NCBI RefSeq assembly: GCF_002162135.1
Contig: NZ_CP021382.1
Coordinates: 3,470,001-3,534,000, forward strand
Direction: 5' to 3'
DNA: 64,000 nt
Source: Cellvibrio sp. PSBB006
GTDB taxonomy: Bacteria > Pseudomonadota > Gammaproteobacteria > Pseudomonadales > Cellvibrionaceae
How positions within the stretch are numbered: position 1 is the stretch's first letter; each line of letters opens with the position of its first letter. This document shows, piece after piece, positions 1-8,078 of the stretch. The notes beneath the pieces were generated by a model that saw only the letters and a list, made by a program, of their open reading frames with translations, was not told the origin of the DNA and searched no databases. The position numbers and the translations under genes are program-made.

Positions 1-495
1 GGTTTGCAATTCATTGTACGCCAGCCGGGCTTTGCTTTTCAGATCCGCTCTGGTAGCGCTGGGACCACGGCCTACGCCTTTGTGCTTGTGTAGTGCCATT
101 AACGCATTTTGATAGTTGATCAAGGCTTTTTGAAAGCCGGTCAGACGCACTTCGCTGGCGGTAGCGCCAGCGCCAAGGAGGCTACCGGTATTTTGCAGAT
201 TTAGAAAAGCCAGGTGCTTATCGTAAAACGCAGCCAATGTCGGGGTGAAGTCACCAAAGGTGTCGATGGTACACATCAAGTGATTGCGCGGTGCTTCGGG
301 CAAGCTACTAAGTGTCAGCGTGATCATCCGGCTTTCGGGATGCGCGCCTTTATCGGCGAGGCAGTAAGGCATATTGGCTGTGAATTCATTGCAGGCTAAT
401 GCATTGTTGCGCGCGAGTCCCGCAGTAGTAGGCGTGTCTTTACCAAAGAGTTGCTGGGTGGAGAGGGTCTAGGAAGGAAAGAATATTTCAGGCAT
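1..495 (-). pseudogene. Unknown protein, 5' end only, with in-frame amber codon
   Basis: Reading leftwards from an ATG at 495-493, a frame stays open to the window edge except for one TAG at 471-469, the ninth codon. A ribosome site (AAGGGA) lies 5 bases before that ATG, so it looks like the authentic start. After the TAG the frame is open for 156 codons with ordinary codon use, including runs such as LFGKDTPTTAGLARNNALAC and LMCTIDTFGDFTPTLAAF. I do not recognise the family. CAG to TAG is a one-base change, so a nonsense mutation is the simplest reading. Re-initiation at the next in-frame ATG would remove roughly 30 residues and has no visible ribosome site. The 3' end is outside the window. 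Confidence 0.5.
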
Positions 496-621
496 CGTGG
501 TCCCTTACTGTGGCTGTGGATAAAACGTGGACCGGAATTTTGCGATAGCGAAATCTCCCCGTAAATCACAAGGTTATAACAAAAGATCACACAGTGACTT
601 GTATCACAACAAGGCTAGCGT

Positions 622-659
622 GCGGCAGGAATTGCCTGCGGGTTGCGAGCACCTGCCGC
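622..659. other. Inverted repeat downstream of the aldo/keto reductase gene
   Basis: GCGGCAGG at 622-629 pairs perfectly with CCTGCCGC at 652-659 across a 22-base loop; a shorter GCAGG/CCTGC pair also exists inside. It lies just after the stop of the leftward reductase gene and may help end its transcript, but no T-run follows. The rest of 496-677 shows no gene. Confidence 0.3.
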
Positions 660-677
660 CTCAGTCTCTGCGCGAAC

Positions 678-1712
678 TCACACCACGGGCGGATTCACCT
701 TCGCAAAAGCCTCCTGACGCCGGTAAGCGAAATATGGATAGGCCGCTGTTTGCTCGCTCACCTGATCTAATCGCTTTATCTGTTCCTGCGTCAGTGCCCA
801 TCCCACCGCGCCCAGATTATCGCGCAGCTGTTCTTCATTGCGCGCACCCAGGACGACGGTGGCAACCGTCGGACGTTGAAGCAGCCAATTGATGGCAATT
901 TGCGGAATGGTGCGGCCCGTCTCCGCCGCAATATCGTCCATCACCTCCACGAGGTCGTAAACAAGGTTGTCATCTACCGGCGGACCAAACTGCGCCGTCT
1001 GGTGCAGGCGGCTATTCGGTGGAATGGGTTGATCGCGGCGCACATTGCCGGTCAGTCTGCCCCAACCCAAGGGGCTCCACACGGCGGCGCCAATGCCTTG
1101 ATCGAGCCCCAATGGCATCAGCTCCCATTCATAGTCGCGGCCGACCAGGGAGTAATAGGCTTGATTGGCGACGTAGCGGGGATAGCCGTAACGATCTGCT
1201 ACCGCTAAAGATTTCATCAATTCCCACCCGGAAAAATTGGATGCGCCGATGTAGCGAATTTTTCCCGCACTGATGAGCGCATCCAGTGCAGAAAGTACTT
1301 CGTCTACCGGCGTGAAGCCATCAAAGGCGTGCAGGTAAAACAGATCGATGTAATCCGTATCCAATCGCTTTAATGACGCTTCGCATGCCTTGATAAGTCG
1401 CGCGCGGGATGAACCCCAGTCACCGGGTTTATCGCCCATCGGCAAGGTTGTTTTGGTCGAAATGATGAGTTGATCGCGCCGCCCTTTTACCGCTGCGCCC
1501 AGAATTTTTTCTGATTCACCGTCGGAATACACGTCGGCGGTATCGAACATATTGGCGCCGGCCTCCAGGCAAATATCAATCAATTTTTTGGCAGCCTCAA
1601 CATCGGTATTGCCCCAGGCGCTGAAGAGCGGGCCTTTGCCACCAAAGGTACCCGCGCCGAAACTTAATGCCGGAACCTGTAAACCGGATTTACCCATGTA
1701 TCGATATTCCAT
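678..1712 (-). CDS. Aldo/keto reductase
   Basis: Predicted NADPH-dependent oxidoreductase of the aldo/keto reductase superfamily, a cytosolic TIM barrel that reduces carbonyl substrates; the substrate cannot be read from sequence. The 344-residue protein has the full catalytic tetrad: Asp57 and Tyr62 (FDTADVYSDGESE), Lys87 (STKT) and His127 (DLFYLHAFDG). The late IGASNFSGW and VVLGARNEEQL motifs fit the cofactor-binding end. GGGAG sits 5 bases before the ATG. The gene is divergent from a LysR-type regulator 114 bp away, the usual arrangement for a regulator controlling its neighbour. Family certain, substrate unknown. Confidence 0.93.
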   Translation of the reverse strand: MEYRYMGKSGLQVPALSFGAGTFGGKGPLFSAWGNTDVEAAKKLIDICLEAGANMFDTADVYSDGESEKILGAAVKGRRDQLIISTKTTLPMGDKPGDWGSSRARLIKACEASLKRLDTDYIDLFYLHAFDGFTPVDEVLSALDALISAGKIRYIGASNFSGWELMKSLAVADRYGYPRYVANQAYYSLVGRDYEWELMPLGLDQGIGAAVWSPLGWGRLTGNVRRDQPIPPNSRLHQTAQFGPPVDDNLVYDLVEVMDDIAAETGRTIPQIAINWLLQRPTVATVVLGARNEEQLRDNLGAVGWALTQEQIKRLDQVSEQTAAYPYFAYRRQEAFAKVNPPVV

Positions 1713-1726
1713 AAAAACTCCCGTGT

Positions 1727-1745
1727 TTCATCTTCGAATGCTGAA
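1727..1745. promoter_or_regulatory. Candidate LysR-type operator
   Basis: TTCA, 11 bases, TGAA in the gap between the divergent reductase and LysR genes. This is a symmetric T-N11-A motif, the recognition pattern of LysR regulators, with an inner TTCGAA palindrome. It lies 15 bases upstream of the reductase start. Predicted from pattern and position only. Confidence 0.45.
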
Positions 1746-1826
1746 TTGTGTTGGGCCGGATTATGGATCGTCTGAAGAGCGTGATATATAGTCAGCCGGG
1801 AAAATAACTTGTGAAATGAGGTCACG

Positions 1827-2726
1827 ATGATCCGCTTGGAAAATCGTTCGGGAGAGATGGAAATATTCGTCGGCGTAGTAAACGCTGGCAGCTTTTCGGC
1901 AGCGGCGGCGCGCCTTCAAATGACGCCATCGGCGGTCAGTAAATTAATGAGTCGGCTTGAAACGCGTTTGGGCGCGCGGTTGATTAATCGCTCGACGCGC
2001 AAGTTACAGCTCACGGCGGAGGGCGCTGAGTTTTATCAACGTTGCCTGAACATTCTTTCCGATATTGAAGAGGCTGAGAGTTGTGTCAGTCACGCCGAGA
2101 TGGCGGCGGGCAGAGTCAACGTGAATGTGAGCGTACCGGTGGGAATGCGCATCATTCTGCCCCTGGTGCCCGCGTTTTTAAAACAGTACCCACGGGTTTC
2201 GCTGAATCTGCAACTTACTGATGAAGTGGTTAATCTGCTGGATATCAATGCGGAAGTGGCCATCCGTAGCGGACGAATGAAAGATTCCCGTTTATCGGCG
2301 CGAAAACTGGGCGCTACACCCATGACCATCGTAGCGTCTCCACATTATCTCCAAACCTATGGCTTACCCAAAACGCCGCAGGATCTCGAAAATCACAATC
2401 GCCTCGGCCATCACTTTGCGCGCGAAATGAATGGTTGGCCCTTCACGGTTGATGGAAAAGAAATTGTCATTCCTATCAATGGCAATGCGCAAGTCAGTAA
2501 CGGTGAAGCCTTGCGATTATTATGTGTGGAAGGACTGGGCATGGCGCGTCTCGCCAATTTTTTAATTGCAGACGACGTTGAAGCCGGGCGACTGGTGCCG
2601 GTATTGCAGGACTACAATCCGGGTGATCTGGAAGAAATTCACGCGGTATATATCAGCCAGGGAGGACCTTTGCCACATCGAATACGCGTTTTTATTGATT
2701 ACCTTGCTGACAATATTGCGCTTTGA
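1827..2726 (+). CDS. LysR-family transcriptional regulator
   Basis: A 299-residue LysR-type regulator. The N-terminal winged helix-turn-helix (about residues 10-70) includes GSFSAAAARLQMTPSAVSK and RLGARLINRSTR, typical of the CrgA/AaeR-like subgroup. The rest is the periplasmic-binding-protein-like effector domain (about 95-295). It probably autoregulates and controls the divergent aldo/keto reductase through the T-N11-A motif between them. Inducer unknown. Length is normal for the family. Confidence 0.92.
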   Translation: MIRLENRSGEMEIFVGVVNAGSFSAAAARLQMTPSAVSKLMSRLETRLGARLINRSTRKLQLTAEGAEFYQRCLNILSDIEEAESCVSHAEMAAGRVNVNVSVPVGMRIILPLVPAFLKQYPRVSLNLQLTDEVVNLLDINAEVAIRSGRMKDSRLSARKLGATPMTIVASPHYLQTYGLPKTPQDLENHNRLGHHFAREMNGWPFTVDGKEIVIPINGNAQVSNGEALRLLCVEGLGMARLANFLIADDVEAGRLVPVLQDYNPGDLEEIHAVYISQGGPLPHRIRVFIDYLADNIAL

Positions 2727-2753
2727 ATACGGCGAAAACCTGGTCACCGGAAG

Positions 2754-3902
2754 CTAACCAAAAAAATCCAGCTGCTCGTCGCCGTGTTTTTTTGCGCGCG
2801 GCGGAATAACTTGCGGCTTGCGAAAGCGCGAGTCATCAAGCGTATGAAAACGGCTGTTGCGATCCAGCCCGAGGCGCGCGACGGTTTTACGAAAACGTTG
2901 ACGAAATAAGTCGGCCCATAACCCTTCGCCGTGCATACGCGAACCGAATTCTGCATCGTAATCTTTTCCGCCGCGCATATCGCGAATGCGGTTCATCACA
3001 CGCTCTGCCCGTTCCGGAAAATGGGTTTCCAGCCACTGTTGAAATAACGGGTTTACCTCCCAGGGCAAACGCAGCACGGTGTAACCGGCGCTGGTCGCAC
3101 CGGCTTCATGGGCGGCGGCCAATACATGTTCCAATTCCTGCTCGGTCACAAACGGAATAATCGGCGCGACGCTGACGGAGACGGGAATACCCGCGTCGGC
3201 GAGTTTACGAATAGTTTGCAGGCGACGGGTGGGCGATGCCGCGCGCGGTTCCAGGGTGCGCGAAATATTGTGATCGAGTGTGGTGATGGTGACGGCAGCG
3301 ACGGCTTGTTGCTTCTCCGCCATAGCGGCAATGATGTCGATATCCCGTTCAATCAGTGACGACTTGGTAATTAACCCCACCGGGTGCTCGCATTCGCGCA
3401 ACACCTCCAGCACGTGTCGGGTAAGTTGAAAGTCTCGGTCACAGGGTTGATAGGCATCGGTGTTAACACCGAGCGCGATGCAGCTGGGTTGATAAGAAGG
3501 GCTCGCCAGTTCGCGCCGCAATAATTCGGCGGCGTTGACCTTCGCATACAAACGCGTTTCAAAGTCCAGGCCTGGCGATAAGCCCAAATAAGCATGGGTC
3601 GGCCGCGCAAAACAGTAGATGCAGCCGTGTTCGCAACCGCGATAGGGATTGAGCGAAACGCTAAAAGGTAAATCCGGGGAGCTGTTGCGGCTGAGGATGC
3701 TTTTGGCAAATTCTTTAGTGACAAAGGTTTTTACAGGTTGGCCGTTATCGTCTTCGTCGCGCCACCAGCCGTCATCCACCGCTTCGGTGGTTTGAATTTC
3801 ATAACGGCCCGCCAGGTTGCTGACAGCACCGCGACCCTTCTGCGCTTTTAAGGGCGGTGCAACCCATTGATCCGCATCGGTAATGTCATCGTCGTGATTC
3901 AT
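2754..3902 (-). CDS. PA0069-family radical SAM protein, LexA-controlled
   Basis: Radical SAM enzyme related to the spore photoproduct lyase (SplB) group and to P. aeruginosa PA0069. The cluster-binding motif C-x3-C-x2-C is visible in RGCEHGCIYCFARPTHAY, near residue 95. I chose the ATG at 3902-3900; a GTG 12 bases upstream would place the start inside the LexA palindrome. A 32-base palindrome containing a LexA box lies 9 bases before the start. PA0069 is, from memory, a member of the P. aeruginosa SOS regulon, so a damage-response role fits. The reaction is not established. The C-terminus is basic (PRAKKHGDEQLDFFG). Confidence 0.85.
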   Translation of the reverse strand: MNHDDDITDADQWVAPPLKAQKGRGAVSNLAGRYEIQTTEAVDDGWWRDEDDNGQPVKTFVTKEFAKSILSRNSSPDLPFSVSLNPYRGCEHGCIYCFARPTHAYLGLSPGLDFETRLYAKVNAAELLRRELASPSYQPSCIALGVNTDAYQPCDRDFQLTRHVLEVLRECEHPVGLITKSSLIERDIDIIAAMAEKQQAVAAVTITTLDHNISRTLEPRAASPTRRLQTIRKLADAGIPVSVSVAPIIPFVTEQELEHVLAAAHEAGATSAGYTVLRLPWEVNPLFQQWLETHFPERAERVMNRIRDMRGGKDYDAEFGSRMHGEGLWADLFRQRFRKTVARLGLDRNSRFHTLDDSRFRKPQVIPPRAKKHGDEQLDFFG

Positions 3903-3910
3903 AACACCCA

Positions 3911-3942
3911 CCACAATACTGTATTTTCGTACAGTATTGTGG
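3911..3942. promoter_or_regulatory. LexA (SOS) box
   Basis: The core TACTGTATTTTCGTACAGTA (3917-3936) matches the gammaproteobacterial LexA consensus CTGT-N8-ACAG in both half-sites plus flanking TA pairs. Symmetry extends to 13-bp perfect arms (3911-3923 and 3930-3942) around a 6-base centre. It lies immediately before the radical SAM gene, where bound LexA would block transcription. Confidence 0.88.
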
Positions 3943-3983
3943 TGAGGATTTAGAAGAATAGCAAGCGGAACGATAGATGGGTT

Positions 3984-4598
3984 CTATAACAGTATTAGGT
4001 GGTTCGGTAATTCATTCTTTTGATGCGTGGCCGGTACGTGTTGTTGCAGAATCGCACCGCAACCTTTGATGCAGTTGGTCAGGCCTTCATGGGTATTGCC
4101 TGCCTTGACCGCCGCGACAAAATCATCCACCAGTCCTTGCCATTGGGTTTGCGCCACCTGTTGGTTGATACCGCGATCCGCAATGATTTCCACATAGCGT
4201 TCCGCTTCAGAGACAAACAGCAAGACCCCGGTTTCGCCCCGGGTGTGATGCAGGTTGTTCTCCAGGAATTGCCGCCGTGCCATATTGGCCGCGCGCCCGT
4301 AACGCACGGATTTGGGAATCAAACGGATGCGCAACGCGGGAATGCGAAATAAACCGACCAATGCCAGAAAACTTAACCATTGCACCAGCACAACATCGGC
4401 GGTGGTTAACCAGAACGGCATAAACAGCACCGGTAAAGGTATTAACAGCGCGATAGCCGCCGCCCAGAGCACCGGGATGTAACGATAGTCATCACTCTGG
4501 CGCGCCACCACGGCGACAAACTCTGCGTCGGTATGTTGTTCAACGTCTGTAATAAGATCAGCCACGCTTTGTTGCTGATCCGGATTAATTATTGTCAT
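3984..4598 (-). CDS. TPM-domain membrane protein
   Basis: A 204-residue protein with a TPM (YgcG/Psb32-type) domain, second TPM gene of the lemA operon. Two adjacent hydrophobic segments (about residues 48-90, WAAAIALLIPLPVLFMPFWL and following) divide it. The C-terminal half carries GVLLFVSEAERYVEIIADRG, the TPM core. The start is ATG 4598, overlapping the upstream TGA (TGATG) with AGGAGG 6 bases before it; an ATG 6 bases upstream touches the ribosome site and is rejected. Probable role is envelope maintenance with LemA; the biochemical function is unknown. Confidence 0.8.
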   Translation of the reverse strand: MTIINPDQQQSVADLITDVEQHTDAEFVAVVARQSDDYRYIPVLWAAAIALLIPLPVLFMPFWLTTADVVLVQWLSFLALVGLFRIPALRIRLIPKSVRYGRAANMARRQFLENNLHHTRGETGVLLFVSEAERYVEIIADRGINQQVAQTQWQGLVDDFVAAVKAGNTHEGLTNCIKGCGAILQQHVPATHQKNELPNHLILL

Positions 4599-5311
4599 CA
4601 CCATCCTCCTGAAGCACCGCCGCCACCAAAACCGCCACCGCCTCCACCGAAGCCTCCGCCGCCGAAGCCGCCACCGCCACCAAAACCACCGAGGCCGCCA
4701 TAATAGGCACCACGGCGTGAGCCGCCACCGGTGCCGCCGGAGATCATTGCCAATAAAAAGATCACGCCGATAATCACAAAGACCATAAACAACGGCAGGC
4801 GTTTTTTGCCGGTCGAGACCTCGCGCATCTCGTATTCATTACCCACGGCTGCAATGATGGCGTAGGTGCCTTCCTTGATGCCGTCATTAAATTGCGCCTG
4901 TTTAAATTTGGGCAGGATAATGCTGTGAATGATATTCGCGGATATCGCATCGGTTAAGGTGCCTTCCAATCCGTAACCCACTTCAATGCGCACGCGTCGC
5001 TCTTCCTGGGCGACCAGCAGAATCGCACCATTGTCTTTGTCTTTCTGACCAATTCCCCAGTGGCGTCCAAGCTGGTAACCGAAATCTTCAATGACCTGCC
5101 CCTGCAAATTGTTGAGTGTGACCACCACCACTTGATTGGTGGTGGCCTTCTCGTGAGCGGCGAGCACTTCAGTCAATTCGCGTTCGGTTTGTGCATCGAG
5201 CAGATCAGCGTTGTCCACCACGCGTCCGGTCAATTCAGGAAATTGAATCTGGGCAAATGCAATCTGGCAGACAAAGGTCAGCAGTAACGTAGTCGCCGCT
5301 AAACAGCGCAT
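4598..5311 (-). CDS. TPM-domain exported protein with glycine-rich tail
   Basis: A 237-residue exported protein. A signal peptide (residues 1-20, cleavage after AFA) is followed by a TPM domain (about 28-150: VVDNADLLDAQTERELTEVL, then RRVRIEVGYGLEGTLTD). A transmembrane helix spans about 171-190, and the tail is almost only Gly with Phe and Ser. This layout is standard for YgcG-like TPM proteins. It is translationally coupled to lemA and to the next TPM gene by TGATG overlaps. Function is inferred from the conserved lemA partnership. Confidence 0.85.
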   Translation of the reverse strand: MRCLAATTLLLTFVCQIAFAQIQFPELTGRVVDNADLLDAQTERELTEVLAAHEKATTNQVVVVTLNNLQGQVIEDFGYQLGRHWGIGQKDKDNGAILLVAQEERRVRIEVGYGLEGTLTDAISANIIHSIILPKFKQAQFNDGIKEGTYAIIAAVGNEYEMREVSTGKKRLPLFMVFVIIGVIFLLAMISGGTGGGSRRGAYYGGLGGFGGGGGFGGGGFGGGGGGFGGGGASGGW

Positions 5312-5913
5312 CAGAATTTAACCTCGGGTGCTTTGTCCGCGTCCTCGCTGGTGGCTTTATAGACATCGCGAATCTCAAGATCGGAATACAGGATTCCGTG
5401 CCAGATACGGCCGGGGAAGGTGCGGATTTCGGTGTTGTAACGCTCTACCGCCTGAATGTAATCGCGCCGCGCTACCGCAATGCGATTCTCTGTTCCTTCC
5501 AGTTGTGATTGCAATGCAAGAAAGTTCTGATTGGATTTCAAATCGGGGTAACGCTCAACAACCACCAGTAAACGTTGCAAGGCGCTGCCCAATTGCGCTT
5601 GTGCCTGCTCAAATTGTTGCAGCTTTTGCGGGTCATCGATCACGTTCTGATCCACCTGCATGGAGCCGACTTTCGCCCGTGCTTCCACCACGGCGGTCAG
5701 GGTTTCACGCTCCTGCGCCGCATAGCCTTTGACTGTTTCCACCAGATTCGGCACCAGATCCGCCCGGCGCTGATACTGGTTTTCTACCTGCGACCAGGTG
5801 GCTTTCACCTGCTCATCCATGGTCGGAATGTTGTTGATACCGCAGCCGACCAAGAGCGACAGCATGGCCGCGAGAATTACTGCTTTGCCTAAGGAAACCG
5901 GAAAAGAAGACAT
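5311..5913 (-). CDS. lemA: LemA family lipoprotein
   Basis: A 200-residue LemA-family protein, first gene of a three-gene operon with two TPM proteins. The N-terminus has a lipobox (SLLVGC), so it is probably lipidated. The body is the helical LemA domain, with NQYQRRADLVPNLVETVKGY and LKSNQNFLALQSQLEGTENR as hallmarks. I chose ATG 5913 because AGGAG lies upstream and a signal peptide follows; a longer frame to 6087 has no such support. LemA proteins occur widely with TPM proteins, but their biochemical role is unresolved. Confidence 0.88.
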   Translation of the reverse strand: MSSFPVSLGKAVILAAMLSLLVGCGINNIPTMDEQVKATWSQVENQYQRRADLVPNLVETVKGYAAQERETLTAVVEARAKVGSMQVDQNVIDDPQKLQQFEQAQAQLGSALQRLLVVVERYPDLKSNQNFLALQSQLEGTENRIAVARRDYIQAVERYNTEIRTFPGRIWHGILYSDLEIRDVYKATSEDADKAPEVKF

Positions 5914-6108
5914 GACGAGATTTGCTCCTGCATAACCTGGGGAGAGGGAATGATGGGGACATCGGTAGCGATATTCAACCGGCGCGCCGGCGGACACTTT
6001 GTCAAACTGAAAATATTCCACTATATTCCCAGCGATAAAAATAACAGCCAGCCCGCGCATCTCACAGGGTGTCACGGGAAACAACAAAGCCAGTTAAAGG
6101 ATAAAACG

Positions 6109-6852
6109 ATGAATAAGTATGGAGTGATTTTTGGTGTAGTTATGTTCGCGGCGGGATTTTTTACCCACAATGCTGTTTCCCCTTCAACGGATACACAAGC
6201 CGCAATAGCGCCATCAACTGATAAACTGATCCCCGCTCATGTAGCACGTTCCGATAGTCCTGATCCTGAAACTCTTGCGTTGAAAAAACAGATTGCGCAG
6301 TTGGAAAATCAGATCGCTATGCTCACGCAACGCACGGAAATTCCTCCGGCCACACTGCCGACTGCTATGGAACGACAAGTAGATACTGATTCATCGCAGC
6401 CACAAGTGACCGGTGTTGAACAGGAAAAAGTGCAAGAACTGATGGCGATAAAGGCGAAGGAAAGAGCGCAGGCAATAAGTCGCTGGAACGCGGAAGCCAA
6501 TAAAAAACCCGGTGGTGTGGCTGCGGTGATGGGTGAAAAATTCGGCCAGGAAAACGTGGACGATAACTGGGCTGCGTCACAGGAAACCAAACTCTATGAC
6601 AAGTTTTCAATTGATGAGAAATTGGCTGAGCTCCCGGTGACCGAAACGCAATGCAAGACAACCTTATGCCGTGTGTCGATTGCGGCTTCTGATACGTTAC
6701 CCGATTCCACAACGATAGCTCAGTTAGTTAGTGATACGGGTGCTAACGCAGGGTTCAGTTCATACATGACCATTCTGGAGCCGGAAGCAGGTCTGGTTCA
6801 TATTTATTTCAACAAAGAGCCTTTGGGTTTTCAAAATATCACCATTGAATAG
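6109..6852 (+). CDS. Unrecognised exported or membrane-anchored protein
   Basis: A 247-residue protein starting at ATG 6109, 8 bases after AAAGGA. Residues 5-22 form a hydrophobic signal or anchor, followed by a Ser/Thr/Pro-rich stretch. A short coiled coil (LALKKQIAQLENQIAMLTQR) and a globular C-terminal half come next. Two cysteines in a C-x4-C pair (ETQCKTTLCRV) could form a disulfide outside the cytoplasm. I do not recognise a family. It stands alone between the lemA operon and an AraC gene. The ORF could be extended to 5950, but that extension lacks a signal sequence. Confidence 0.65.
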   Translation: MNKYGVIFGVVMFAAGFFTHNAVSPSTDTQAAIAPSTDKLIPAHVARSDSPDPETLALKKQIAQLENQIAMLTQRTEIPPATLPTAMERQVDTDSSQPQVTGVEQEKVQELMAIKAKERAQAISRWNAEANKKPGGVAAVMGEKFGQENVDDNWAASQETKLYDKFSIDEKLAELPVTETQCKTTLCRVSIAASDTLPDSTTIAQLVSDTGANAGFSSYMTILEPEAGLVHIYFNKEPLGFQNITIE

Positions 6853-6909
6853 GTGGGGGGAGTGGCTATAATTCGGGGGATTATTCTAATAACGATCACT
6901 GCCTGACCT

Positions 6910-8049
6910 ATGAAGACGCCCATCTTTAATATCCATGATCTGATTCTTGTACTGACCCTGGCGGTGTGTTTGTTGCTGGTGGTATTTCAGTGGTTGCTCT
7001 CCAAGCAAAAAGTAATCGGCATTTACCTGTTGTCCGGTTTTTTTGTGTGCGTGGGGCTGACGGCCTTATGCAATCTGTTGTTGTGGAATGATTACATCGT
7101 GCTTCATACGCCAGCTGCGAAAGCATTGCTGGCCCTGGGTTTGGCGGCGGCGGTAGTGGGCAAGAGTGTGTGCCTGTATTTGTATGTGATGGCGATTACA
7201 CAGGAAAATTTTCGTCTGCGCCTCTGGCATGCGGCGCACTTGCTCAATCTGGTGGTGGTGATGGGATTTATTATTATCGGCAACCTGGACAGCGACCGCT
7301 TGCGTTTTCGGCCCGAAAGCTACACACCTTTCAGCAGTCAGCTAACAGATTATTTATGGGATTATCTGAAAATCCTGCCGGTGATTTATGCCTTTGCGGC
7401 GGTGTGGGTGATTCGTCAGTACAAGCAGCAATTAAAAGAATTTTATTCCAGTCTCAGTTTGCAGGGGCCTTATGGGTTGTTGTTGCTGACCTTGGGGTTT
7501 GCTATTAATTGGTTATGGTCCCTGATGGTGCATCTGCTGGGTGAAACGATTGATACCGGGGTGGCCGATAACTTTGGTATTTTTGATAATTATATAACCT
7601 TCTTGTTGGTAAACGCGCTGTTTGTTTACAGCCTGTTGTACGCACATCAATTGATTCAAACCAAAGGCAAGGTGAAAGAAAAAGACGCAGCCGTAACCGC
7701 CGAGCCCTCGGCGGATGTGATAGAACGGATTCGCCGGGTAATGGAAGATGAGCAGTTATACCTGAAACAGAATTTAAATATTGAAGAGTTTGCGCGGCAT
7801 TTGGGCATTCATTACCGCGAAGTCTCGAATATCCTCAATCACTATTTCAATACAAATTTTTTTGAATTTGTGAATCGCTATCGGGTTGAGCGGGCCAAAA
7901 AAATATTGTCAGACCCGCAGCGCGCCGATACGACCATCTTTGATATCTTGCTGGAATCCGGCTTTAACAGTAAGTCATCGTTCAATCGTTTTTTTAAACG
8001 CTATGCCGGTATGTCGGCGGCTGATTTTCGCAAACAGGTTCACAGCTAA
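6910..8049 (+). CDS. Membrane-bound AraC-family transcriptional regulator
   Basis: A 379-residue regulator with an N-terminal membrane domain of about seven hydrophobic segments (residues 8-240) and a C-terminal AraC-type double helix-turn-helix (about 275-375). DNA-binding hallmarks are LNIEEFARHLGIHYREVSNI, then FDILLESGFNSKSSFNRFFK and GMSAADFRKQ. Such proteins sense an envelope or lipophilic signal and regulate DNA from the membrane. It converges on two glucanase genes and may regulate carbohydrate use, but only proximity suggests this. Confidence 0.88.
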   Translation: MKTPIFNIHDLILVLTLAVCLLLVVFQWLLSKQKVIGIYLLSGFFVCVGLTALCNLLLWNDYIVLHTPAAKALLALGLAAAVVGKSVCLYLYVMAITQENFRLRLWHAAHLLNLVVVMGFIIIGNLDSDRLRFRPESYTPFSSQLTDYLWDYLKILPVIYAFAAVWVIRQYKQQLKEFYSSLSLQGPYGLLLLTLGFAINWLWSLMVHLLGETIDTGVADNFGIFDNYITFLLVNALFVYSLLYAHQLIQTKGKVKEKDAAVTAEPSADVIERIRRVMEDEQLYLKQNLNIEEFARHLGIHYREVSNILNHYFNTNFFEFVNRYRVERAKKILSDPQRADTTIFDILLESGFNSKSSFNRFFKRYAGMSAADFRKQVHS

Positions 8050-8078
8050 TCCATCAACCTGTTTGCGCCACGCAAGGG

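Noticed and set aside
515..523. Perfect DnaA box (TGTGGATAA)
   Set aside because: A single 9-base match is expected about once by chance in a window this size. No cluster of boxes, AT-rich element or dnaA/dnaN gene is near, so it is not evidence of an origin.
4610..4740. CCACCGCC-rich repeats
   Set aside because: They encode the glycine-rich tail of the TPM protein.
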